This document shows positions 1 to 6,574 of a stretch of 10,599 nucleotides of DNA, piece by piece; the stretch's first letter is position 1; the number at the start of each line of letters is the position of its first letter. The translations under genes were made by a program, and so were the position numbers. Origin of the DNA: JBIOUF01 sp044866695 (lineage in GTDB: Bacteria; Actinomycetota; Actinomycetes; Propionibacteriales; Nocardioidaceae); contig JBIOUF010000055.1 of the NCBI GenBank assembly GCA_044866695.1, forward strand, positions 1-10,599, given 5' to 3'. The notes beneath the pieces were generated by a model, which saw only the letters and a list, made by a program, of their open reading frames with translations, did no database searches and was not told the DNA's origin.

Positions 1-175
1 CCTTCACCGCGCCGACGTCGCCACGGACCATCACCGTCACGTACCCGCCGCCGATCACCACCTTGCCGATGAGCGTCACGTTGGCGGCCTTCACCATGGC
101 GTCGGCGGCCTCGATGCTGCCGACGAGTCCTCGCGTCTCGACCATGCCGAGCGCGATCATCTGGGGGTCTGGCAC
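1..175 (-). CDS. eutM: BMC-domain hexameric shell protein (EutM/PduA-like), 3' end cut off by the window edge
   Basis: Hexameric shell protein that tiles the facets of a bacterial microcompartment. The 58 visible residues include the family opening ALGMVETRGLVGSIEAADAMVKAANV (residues 8-33 in the present numbering, read in two parts: ALGMVETRG then SIEAADAMVKAANV), the pore-loop region IGGGYV (41-46) and VRGDVGAVK (50-58). These match the conserved N-terminal half of EutM/PduA-type proteins, which are usually about 90-100 residues long. I chose the GTG at 175 because an AGGAG stands six bases upstream and an in-frame TGA lies at 188-190. An ATG at 160 is possible but has no such site. A 127-base gap separates it from the dehydrogenase gene, the longest gap in the operon. 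EutM is the likeliest name given the eut context, but the paralogue (EutM, EutK-like, PduA/J-like) cannot be fixed from half a domain. Confidence 0.88.
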   Translation of the reverse strand, partial: MPDPQMIALGMVETRGLVGSIEAADAMVKAANVTLIGKVVIGGGYVTVMVRGDVGAVK

Positions 176-302
176 CGGGGTCTCCTCTCAGTGGGTTCGG
201 TGGGTTGGGTGGGTTCGGTGGGTTCGGTGCGGGGCGACGGGGGACGCAGCCTCCAGGGCGGTGGCGGCCGGGCCCAGCGGTCCGGCGTGACTGGCCGCCC
301 CA
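176..302 (-). other. Long intercistronic gap before the shell gene, with 9-bp tandem repeat
   Basis: This 127-base stretch lies between the dehydrogenase stop and the shell-protein start; the other genes from eutN to the dehydrogenase abut within 18 bases or overlap. It holds four 9-bp tandem copies (191-226) directly upstream of the shell gene's ribosome binding site, and GC-rich sequence that could fold (for example GCCGG and CCGGC arms near 267-286). I see no convincing promoter hexamers. It could act as an mRNA processing or stabilising element that raises expression of the abundant shell protein, but that is inference. Confidence 0.45.
191..226. repeat. Four tandem copies of a 9-bp unit, GTGGGTTCG
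   Basis: Plus-strand units are GTGGGTTCG at 191-199, 209-217 and 218-226, with a one-base variant GTGGGTTGG at 200-208. The array lies outside any coding sequence I accept and ends 15 bases upstream of the GTG start of the shell gene. Its minus-strand reading is poor in G and so likely single-stranded in mRNA, next to the AGGAG site. Confidence 0.85.
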
Positions 303-1805
303 TCACTGGGCACCCCTCAGCTGGCTGAGCACTCGCTGCACGATCCGGTCGACCTGCGGATCGGGCGTGACCACGGGTCCGGCCGCCGGGGAGCCTGGCG
401 GGGCGGCGCCGGCGACGACGCCGGGCGCGGGAGTGAACGCCGCCTCCGGCGGCTCGCGCAGCGGGTAGGCGACCCGCTTGACGTTGAGCAGGTTGGTGAC
501 GGTGATGTTGTCGCTCACCACGGAGCCGCCGACGCCGCCGGGTGCCAGCGTCATCGAGGGCATGACGCCCGTGGTCGCGCCGATGGCGCCGAGCGTGCCC
601 CAGGTGTTGACCACGATCCGGAACGCCGGCTTCTCGATGCCGAACGCGAGGATGACGTCCTCGTCGGTGGCGTGGATGACCAGGGAGTGCCCGTCGCCGC
701 CGTAGTGCAGCAGCTCGATGCACCGGTCGCAGCCCTTGCGCCAGCCGTCCTCGACGTAGAACCCCAGCACCGTGGTGAGCTTCTCCCCGCTCAGCGGCTC
801 GACCCTGCCGACCGCGTCGAGGTCGGCGACGAGGATCCGCGCGGACGCGGGGACGGAGAAGCCGGCGAGCGTCGCCAGCTGCTGGGGGGTCTTGCCCACC
901 GCGGTCGGGTCGATGCCGCCGCCGGAGGTGAACAGCGTCCGCTCCAGGGCCCGCTTCTCCTCCGCGGACACCCAGTGCGCGCCCCGCCGGCGCATCTCCG
1001 CGCGCAGCTCGTCGGCGACCACCCTGTCGGCGACGACCGACTGCTCGGTCGCGCAGATCACCGAGCAGTCGAAGGCCTTGCTGTTCACGATGGCGTCGGC
1101 CGCGGCCGGCAGGTCGGCGCTCCGGTCGACCCACACCGGCACGTTGCCCGGCCCCACGCCGATGGCCGGCTTGCCGACGCTGTGCGCGGCTCGCACCATC
1201 GGCGTGCCTCCGGTCGCCAGGATCAGCGACGTGGCGTAGTGCCGCATGAGCTCCTGGGACCCCGGCAGGCTGACCTCGCGCATGCACGCGACCAGTCCGC
1301 GCGGCATGCCGGCGCGTTCGCCCGCCTCGGCCATGAGCCGCACGGCCTCGTACGTGCACCTCGTCGCCGACGGGTGCGGGGCGACGACGATCCCGTTGCG
1401 GGCCTTCACCGAGACCAGGACCTTGAAGACGGCCGTGGAGCTCGGGTTGGTGGAGGGGGTGAGCGCGACGACCACCCCCACCGGCCAGCCGATGTCCATG
1501 GTCCGCCGCTCCGGGTCGCGGCGCAGCACCCCGACGGTGCGGATGTCGCGGATCGACTCCCAGACGCCCCTGGACGCGAACTCGACCTTCACCTGCTTGT
1601 GGGCCGGCACGCCGTAGCCGGTCTCCTCGCACGCCATCCGCCCCAGCCGCGCGGCGTCGCGGTACACCGCCTCCGCCATCGCCGCACAGATCCGGTCGAC
1701 CTGCTCCTGGCCGGCCGACGCGAACTCGCGCTGCGCCCCTCGGCAGGCGACCGCCAGGTCGCGCGCCTCCTGGACCGACCGGAGGTCGGCATCGACATGG
1801 GTCAT
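303..1805 (-). CDS. eutE: CoA-acylating acetaldehyde dehydrogenase (EutE/PduP type) with C-terminal targeting helix
   Basis: Converts acetaldehyde plus CoA and NAD+ to acetyl-CoA inside the microcompartment. The 500-residue protein shows aldehyde dehydrogenase landmarks of the acylating branch: PSTNPSS (117-123), GVGPGN (216-221) and the nucleophile Cys251 in VICATEQSVV, followed by GGDGHSLVIHATDED (369-383). EutE and PduP are about 460-470 residues; the extra length here is a Pro/Ala/Gly-rich linker (about 451-483) ending in an amphipathic helix, VDRIVQRVLSQLRG (485-498), which resembles a BMC encapsulation peptide. I start at the ATG at 1805, preceded by GGGAGGT and four bases after the eutL stop; the ORF stays open further upstream, but the extension overlaps eutL and has no family similarity. 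Substrate is inferred from the eut context; propionaldehyde or another short aldehyde is possible. Confidence 0.9.
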   Translation of the reverse strand: MTHVDADLRSVQEARDLAVACRGAQREFASAGQEQVDRICAAMAEAVYRDAARLGRMACEETGYGVPAHKQVKVEFASRGVWESIRDIRTVGVLRRDPERRTMDIGWPVGVVVALTPSTNPSSTAVFKVLVSVKARNGIVVAPHPSATRCTYEAVRLMAEAGERAGMPRGLVACMREVSLPGSQELMRHYATSLILATGGTPMVRAAHSVGKPAIGVGPGNVPVWVDRSADLPAAADAIVNSKAFDCSVICATEQSVVADRVVADELRAEMRRRGAHWVSAEEKRALERTLFTSGGGIDPTAVGKTPQQLATLAGFSVPASARILVADLDAVGRVEPLSGEKLTTVLGFYVEDGWRKGCDRCIELLHYGGDGHSLVIHATDEDVILAFGIEKPAFRIVVNTWGTLGAIGATTGVMPSMTLAPGGVGGSVVSDNITVTNLLNVKRVAYPLREPPEAAFTPAPGVVAGAAPPGSPAAGPVVTPDPQVDRIVQRVLSQLRGAQ

Positions 1806-1809
1806 CGGG

Positions 1810-2466
1810 TCACACCTCCCTCGGCGTCCGGGCGACCTCGAGGACACCCTCGCGGAAGGCCGCGCACGCCGCCACCACGGCGCTCTGGTCGCCGACGAGA
1901 TAGCCGCCGGAGAAGTTGGTCTCCGAGGGGGGCTCGAACCACACCGCCAGCTCGACGTCCGCGGTCTTCAGCGCCCGGTCCAGCGCGTAGGTGGCCTCCA
2001 GCGGCGGGGCGATCAGATAGGCGAGTGGGGTGCCGCGCTCGACGCCCGCCTCGGCGCTGAGGTACGACCCGGTCCGTGAGATGGCGTGGGCGAAGAACGC
2101 GAGCGACCCGTCCTCGTCGGCCGACTCGAAGTAGGCGACCCGCTCGGCGTACGCCACGCACGCCTCGAGCCCGGCGCGGGCCTCCGCCGGGTCGGGCGCG
2201 GCCAGCATGCCGATGATCTCCCCGGAGAGCGGGCCGGAGGAGTGCGCCGAGCCGGCGTAGAACGACCGCGCGTAGACCACCTCGACGTCGGCCTTCTTGG
2301 TGGCCTCGTCGAGGGAGGCGTAGAGGCAGTCGTCGATGTCGCACGTGACGAGCGCGAGGCTGTGCTGGTCGGGGCGCAGCGTCAGCCGCTCGGCGTAGCC
2401 CGGGTCGACGCGGTCGATGAGGCGCGTGGCCAGGATCCGCGGCCGGATCGGGTCCAGGACGGCCAT
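1810..2466 (-). CDS. eutL: EutL tandem-BMC-domain shell protein
   Basis: Trimeric shell protein with two fused BMC domains that forms gated-pore facets of the Eut microcompartment. The 218 residues match the enterobacterial EutL (about 219) almost end to end: LDPIRPRILATR at the start, DEATKKADVEVVYARSFYAG (53-72), ISRTGSYLS (129-137), PPLEATYALD (154-163) and PPSETNFSG (179-187). The start could be the ATG at 2466 or a GTG one codon upstream at 2469; I prefer the ATG because GGGAG is six bases away from it and only three from the GTG. Its first base is the last base of the eutC stop, so the two genes are probably translationally coupled. The four-base gap to the dehydrogenase gene supports co-transcription. 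Confidence 0.96.
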   Translation of the reverse strand: MAVLDPIRPRILATRLIDRVDPGYAERLTLRPDQHSLALVTCDIDDCLYASLDEATKKADVEVVYARSFYAGSAHSSGPLSGEIIGMLAAPDPAEARAGLEACVAYAERVAYFESADEDGSLAFFAHAISRTGSYLSAEAGVERGTPLAYLIAPPLEATYALDRALKTADVELAVWFEPPSETNFSGGYLVGDQSAVVAACAAFREGVLEVARTPREV

Positions 2467-3419
2467 CACCGGCTCCCGCTCTGCTTCAGGCGCAGCTCCA
2501 CGCCGCTGGCCTGGTTGGCGATCACGGTGCGGACGTGCTCGACGACGTAGGCGCCGGCCTCGAGGGGGTTGGTGCCGCCGTGGTCGGTGATCATGCAGAC
2601 GACGTCGCGGTGCGCGTCGGTCTTGCCGGTCGTGGGCCGCCAGCCCGAGTAGACCGACAGGGCATCGGCGACGCCGAGGCCGGGCCGCTCGCCGATGAGC
2701 AGCACGACGACGTCGGCGCCGACGACGTCGTTGACGTCGTTCATGACGCCGACCCGGCAGTACCGGACGAAGAACGGCGTGCCGACCGTCAGCCCCGCGG
2801 AGCGGAGCCCCGAGTCGATGACCGGGTAGATCTTCGGCAGGTTGTTCGCGACGGCGGCCCAGGAGAGACCGTCGCCGACGACGAGCTGGACCTGGGGGTT
2901 CTTGGCGCAGCGGCGGTCCACCTCGGCGCGTCCCTCGTCGGACAGCTGCCGCCCGAGGTCGGGCCGCAGGAGGTACTCCTCCCTCCCGGTGACCCGGGTC
3001 TGCACCGTGAACATGCCGAGCTCGTCGAGCAGGGCAGCCGGCACCTCGCCGAAGATGGCGTCCTGGGTCACGGCGTGGTCGGCCCGGAACAGCAGCAGCG
3101 ACGACGTGCGCGGCCGCGGGCCGGCCCGGCCGACGCCGATGCGGGCGGTCGTCGAGGCGACCAGGTTCGACAGCCCGGTCGGGTTGGCCGGGTGACCGAC
3201 CCCGATGGGGCGTCGCCGCTCGGGCGCGGTCGGGTCCGGCAGGTCGATGTCACCGCCGATGTCACCGCCCCGGGGGGCGGGCGCCGGCTCGCGAGAGGTC
3301 TCGGCTGCCCGCGTGGCCGGTTCGCCTCCCCGGCCACTGCGCAGCTCGTGAAGAACCTCGGTGACGATGGCGCGCACCTCCTCGGCGTCCACTCCGCTCG
3401 CGCCGGCCATGCCATCCAT
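2466..3419 (-). CDS. eutC: Ethanolamine ammonia-lyase small (light) subunit
   Basis: Small subunit of the adenosylcobalamin-dependent lyase that splits ethanolamine into acetaldehyde and ammonia; it helps hold the cobalamin and pairs with EutB. Conserved family motifs are GRAGPRPRT (97-105), NPQVQLVVGDGLS (174-186), VGTPFFVRY (212-220) and GERPGLG (243-249). The 317 residues exceed the enterobacterial 295 mainly through a long Pro/Gly/Ala/Arg-rich linker (28 to about 80). Before it lies an amphipathic helix (11-27, with VRAIVTEVLHELR), the expected place for an encapsulation peptide. I start at the ATG at 3419, behind GGGAGGTGAG and five bases after the eutB stop; the longer open frame upstream overlaps eutB and is not family-like. 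Confidence 0.96.
   Translation of the reverse strand: MDGMAGASGVDAEEVRAIVTEVLHELRSGRGGEPATRAAETSREPAPAPRGGDIGGDIDLPDPTAPERRRPIGVGHPANPTGLSNLVASTTARIGVGRAGPRPRTSSLLLFRADHAVTQDAIFGEVPAALLDELGMFTVQTRVTGREEYLLRPDLGRQLSDEGRAEVDRRCAKNPQVQLVVGDGLSWAAVANNLPKIYPVIDSGLRSAGLTVGTPFFVRYCRVGVMNDVNDVVGADVVVLLIGERPGLGVADALSVYSGWRPTTGKTDAHRDVVCMITDHGGTNPLEAGAYVVEHVRTVIANQASGVELRLKQSGSR
3245..3268. repeat. 12-bp tandem duplication inside the eutC linker
   Basis: The unit CGATGTCACCGC occurs twice head to tail (3245-3256 and 3257-3268). On the coding strand it gives the repeated residues GGDIGGDI in the flexible linker of EutC. A whole-codon duplication here is easily tolerated because the linker has no fixed fold. 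Confidence 0.8.
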
Positions 3420-3424
3420 GCCCC

Positions 3425-4795
3425 TCACCTCCCTCCCAGGAAGAACGAGGCGTCGCCGGCCTTCTCGGTGAGGCGGCCGTCCCGTAGCAGCCCGAGCTCC
3501 TCCATCCAGGCCTCGAACTCGGGCAGTGGCCGCAGGTCCAGCAGCTGCCGCAGGCTCGGCGCGTCGTGGTAGCTGGTCGACTGGTAGGACAGCATCGAGT
3601 CGTCGCCCATCGGGACGCCCATGACGTAGTTGACGCCGGCGGCTCCCAGCAGTACGGCGAGGTTCTCCAGCTCGTTCTGGTTCGAGCGGGCGTGGTTGGT
3701 GTAGCAGACGTCGGCGCCCATCGAGATGCCGTGCAGCTTGCCCATGAAGTGGTCCTCGAGCCCGGCGCGGGTGATCTGGCTGGCGTCGTAGAGGTACTCG
3801 GGCCCGATGAAGCCGATCACCGTGTTGAGCTGGAACGGGTCGTAGCGCCGGGCCAGCCCGTAGCACCGCGCCTCCATGACCACCTGGTCCGCGCCGTGGT
3901 GCGCGTCGGCAGACAGCTCCGCCCCCTGACCCGTCTCGAAGTACAGGTAGTTGGGGCCGGTCGCGACGCCGTGCCGCTTGGCGAGCGCGTGCGCCTCGTC
4001 GAGCATCCCGACGCTGATGCCGAATGACTCGTTGCCCTTCTGCGAGCCGGCGATGCTCTGGAACACCAGGCCGACCGGCGCGCCCGCCCGCATCGCCTCC
4101 ATCTGTGTGGAGACGTGCGCGAGCACGCAGTTCTGGGTGGGGATCCTCCAGCGCGCGATCACCTCGTAGGTCATCTCGAGCAGGCGGGCGACGCTGCCGA
4201 GGGAGTCGTCGGAGGGGTTGATGCCGATGACGCTGTCACCGGACCCGAACGAGAGGCCCTCGTAGATCTCCGCGCGGATGCCCTCCACCGAGTCGGTCGG
4301 ATGGTTCGGCTGGCAGCGGGAGCCGAGCGTGCCCGGCATCCCGATGGTGTTCGTGCAGTGCTTGACGACCCGCATCTTCTTGGCCGCGACCATGAGGTCG
4401 AGGTTGCTCATGAGCTTGGCGACCGCGGCGACCATCTCAGAGGTCAGCCCGTGGCCGGCCCGGCGCATCATCTCCTCGGTCGTCGTGTCGGCGAGCAGCC
4501 ACTCGCGCAAGTCGCCGACGGTCCACCCCTTGATCCCGGCGTAGACGGTCTCGTTGACGCCGTCGTCGATGACCCGGGTGACCTCGTCGTCCTCGTACGG
4601 CACCGCGGGGTTCGCGCGGAGCGTCTCCAGCGTCACCTCCGCGAGCACGTGCTTGGCGGCCATCCGCTCGGCCGCCGACTCGGCGGCGATGCCGGCGAGG
4701 CGGTCACCGGACTTCTCCTCGTTCGCCTTGGCGAGCAGCTCCTTGACGTCGCGGAACTCATAGCGCGCGCCGAACAGCGTGCAGGCGAGGATCAC
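3425..4795 (-). CDS. eutB: Ethanolamine ammonia-lyase large (heavy) subunit
   Basis: Catalytic TIM-barrel subunit of ethanolamine ammonia-lyase, acting with EutC and adenosylcobalamin inside the microcompartment. The 456 residues align without large gaps to the enterobacterial protein (about 453). Residues known as substrate or active-site ligands in that enzyme fall at the same numbers here: Arg160 and Gln162 in SRCQPN, Asn193 in GINPSDD, Glu287 in LYFETGQG and Asp362 in MGADVCYTNHA. Other family blocks are EDDEVTRVIDD (68-78), KGWTVGDLREWLL (89-101) and FIGPEYLYD (329-337). The start is the GTG at 4795: the next in-frame codon triplets upstream contain no start before the eutA stop, and the N-terminus aligns with known EutB starts. 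The local ribosome site is weak, so translation may be coupled to eutA, which ends 18 bases upstream. Confidence 0.98.
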   Translation of the reverse strand: MILACTLFGARYEFRDVKELLAKANEEKSGDRLAGIAAESAAERMAAKHVLAEVTLETLRANPAVPYEDDEVTRVIDDGVNETVYAGIKGWTVGDLREWLLADTTTEEMMRRAGHGLTSEMVAAVAKLMSNLDLMVAAKKMRVVKHCTNTIGMPGTLGSRCQPNHPTDSVEGIRAEIYEGLSFGSGDSVIGINPSDDSLGSVARLLEMTYEVIARWRIPTQNCVLAHVSTQMEAMRAGAPVGLVFQSIAGSQKGNESFGISVGMLDEAHALAKRHGVATGPNYLYFETGQGAELSADAHHGADQVVMEARCYGLARRYDPFQLNTVIGFIGPEYLYDASQITRAGLEDHFMGKLHGISMGADVCYTNHARSNQNELENLAVLLGAAGVNYVMGVPMGDDSMLSYQSTSYHDAPSLRQLLDLRPLPEFEAWMEELGLLRDGRLTEKAGDASFFLGGR

Positions 4796-4813
4796 CGCGC
4801 ACCACCACCAGGG

Positions 4814-6247
4814 TCAGTCATAGAACACCAACGTCTTGATGGACAGGGGCACGGCGCGCCCGTCGAGGACCGGCTCGCCGATGTCGATGTAGTCGCCCTC
4901 CCCCAGCCCGACCTGGTCGATGACCACGAGCGGCAGGCCCGGCCGGGCTGACTGGATGGTCTGTCCGAGCACCTGGGCGTAGTCCTGCTGCATCACGAGG
5001 ACGAGCGGTTGTCCGCCGCCCGCCTCGTCGTGGTAGGACACCATCTCTCGCGCGATCTCGGTCAGCCCGCCGTAGCCGAGGCCGGAGGGGAGGTCCACGA
5101 CGACGGCGGCGACGGTGTCGGCGGGGAGGTCCCAGCGCACCAGGGCGTCGTGCACCGCCTCGGCGAACGCGGGCCCGCCACCGCGGCCCGGCATGGAGGG
5201 GCGCAGGACCGGCAGGTTGGTGAGCGGCAGCAGCTGCCGGTCGGTCCAGATCGTCGACCCGGAGAGGGTGACCGTCTGGCCGGCCGCGCCGAGGACGGTC
5301 GCGGCGAGGGTCTCCGGCGGCTCCCGGACGACGTGCTGTCGCAGCCGCTCGTTGCGGTGCAGACACTCGGCGAGCAGGGGGCCCACGTCCCCGTACGCGG
5401 TGACCTCGGCGAGGGTGTCCACCGGCGGCCGGCTGTAGTAGCAGGACCCGACGCCGCCGGTGAGGAAGACCGACGTCGACCGCTCGGCGTCCCTCAGCGG
5501 CGGCGTGAGCTGGACGCCCTGGATGTCGGTCGCCTTGCCCTCGGCCAGGTCGACGACGAGGTCGGCCATCACCTCGCAGAACCGGCGGAGCACCTCGATC
5601 GTCGTCCGCTCACCCTCACGGAGCGGGATGCCCGCGGCCGCCGCGATGGCCCGGCCGGGCGGCGGCAGGCGGCGTACCGTCGCGCTGCCGTCGACCTCCA
5701 CCTGACGCCCCCCGACCGCCATGGCGGAGGACGAGACGTGTCGCCCGAGGTTGAACACGGCCGCGTTCGAGGTGCCGCCGCCGATGTCGACGCTGGTGAC
5801 CTGCTCGTAGCCGTCCACCGACCAGCGGGCGACGCCAGCCCCCCGACCGGCGATCTGCGCCTCGGCGTTGGGACCGGCGACCGACACCACGAAGTCACCG
5901 GCCTGCCCTGCCAGCGCGTCGAGGATGGCCTGGGCGTTGCGGGCCCGGGCCGCCTCCCCCGTGATGATCACCGCACCGGTCTCGATCCGGTCCGGTGCGA
6001 TGCCCGCCTCGGCGTAGTCGGCGCGGACGAGCGTCGCGAGGGCCGCGGCGTCGATCTCGTCCGGGGCGGTGAGCGGGGTGGCGTGCACGGCCCCGCGGTG
6101 GACGACGGACTTCTCGTCCACCTCGATGCGGGGCACCTGCCCCGGGCGCGCGACGTCGCGGAGCACGAGGTGGGAGAAGACCACCTGGGTGGTCGTGGTC
6201 CCCACGTCGATGCCGACGGAGAGGACGTCGCGGCCGAGGGCAGGCAT
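4814..6247 (-). CDS. eutA: Ethanolamine ammonia-lyase reactivating factor EutA
   Basis: Chaperone-like ATPase of the actin/Hsp70 fold that releases damaged cobalamin from inactivated ethanolamine ammonia-lyase. The 477 residues, close to the usual length of about 467, carry phosphate-loop motifs VGIDVGTTTTQVVFS (11-25) and SVDIGGGTSNAAVF (152-165), plus GAVIITGEAARARN (91-104), a TGGVGSCY segment, a LSGSTIW segment and the C-terminal GDYIDIGEP. The ATG at 6247 aligns with the family start and lies seven bases after the eutN stop. It lacks a strong ribosome binding site, so coupling to eutN is likely. Its TGA stop is in the same frame as eutB, with only six codons between stop and eutB start. 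Confidence 0.96.
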   Translation of the reverse strand: MPALGRDVLSVGIDVGTTTTQVVFSHLVLRDVARPGQVPRIEVDEKSVVHRGAVHATPLTAPDEIDAAALATLVRADYAEAGIAPDRIETGAVIITGEAARARNAQAILDALAGQAGDFVVSVAGPNAEAQIAGRGAGVARWSVDGYEQVTSVDIGGGTSNAAVFNLGRHVSSSAMAVGGRQVEVDGSATVRRLPPPGRAIAAAAGIPLREGERTTIEVLRRFCEVMADLVVDLAEGKATDIQGVQLTPPLRDAERSTSVFLTGGVGSCYYSRPPVDTLAEVTAYGDVGPLLAECLHRNERLRQHVVREPPETLAATVLGAAGQTVTLSGSTIWTDRQLLPLTNLPVLRPSMPGRGGGPAFAEAVHDALVRWDLPADTVAAVVVDLPSGLGYGGLTEIAREMVSYHDEAGGGQPLVLVMQQDYAQVLGQTIQSARPGLPLVVIDQVGLGEGDYIDIGEPVLDGRAVPLSIKTLVFYD

Positions 6248-6254
6248 CGCTCGG

Positions 6255-6548
6255 TCAGCTCTTGCGGAACGTGACCGTGCCGTCCACGTCCATCGAGTCG
6301 ATCACGCCGACGACCAGGGCGTCGGTCGGCTGGTGGTTGTCGGTGCTGCTCGAGTGGCGGGCGGCGCTGCCTCGCACGACCAGCACCAGCTCGCCGGTGC
6401 CGGCACCGGCTCCGTCCACCGCCACGAACACCGGACCGCTCTCGGCGCCGGTGACGTCCGCCTCGCGGACCAGGAGGAGCTTCTTGCCGGTGAGGGTGGG
6501 GTCCTTGGCCGTCGAGACCACCGATCCCTTGACCCGTGCGATGAGCAT
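6255..6548 (-). CDS. eutN: EutN/CcmL-family microcompartment vertex protein
   Basis: Pentameric protein that caps the vertices of the microcompartment shell. The 97-residue product has the family opening MLIARVKGSVVSTAKDPTL, the central KLLLVREAD, VAVDGAGAGTGELVLVVRGSAAR and the C-terminal ALVVGVIDSMD, and matches the usual length of 95-100. I start at the ATG at 6548, which has AGGAC-type purine-rich sequence just upstream; the longer frame upstream of it runs into the permease gene in another frame and is not family-like. It is the second gene of the operon, 26 bases after the permease stop and seven bases before eutA. Confidence 0.95.
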   Translation of the reverse strand: MLIARVKGSVVSTAKDPTLTGKKLLLVREADVTGAESGPVFVAVDGAGAGTGELVLVVRGSAARHSSSTDNHQPTDALVVGVIDSMDVDGTVTFRKS

Positions 6549-6574
6549 GCCGTCCTGTCCTTCTCCTGGGTGGG

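Noticed and set aside
157..1632. Long minus-strand ORF in another frame of the dehydrogenase
   Set aside because: Arg/Gly/Ala-rich shadow frame; the overlapping frame has full aldehyde dehydrogenase motifs. Its Thr-Glu-Pro repeat is just the 9-bp array read through.
672..2060. Long plus-strand ORF opposite the dehydrogenase and eutL
   Set aside because: Composition is Arg/Asp/Gly/His-rich shadow coding of a GC-rich antisense frame, and it spans two strongly recognised genes.
5009..6274. Plus-strand ORF of 421 codons opposite eutA
   Set aside because: Antisense shadow of a well-supported eutA with low-complexity composition and no recognisable domain.
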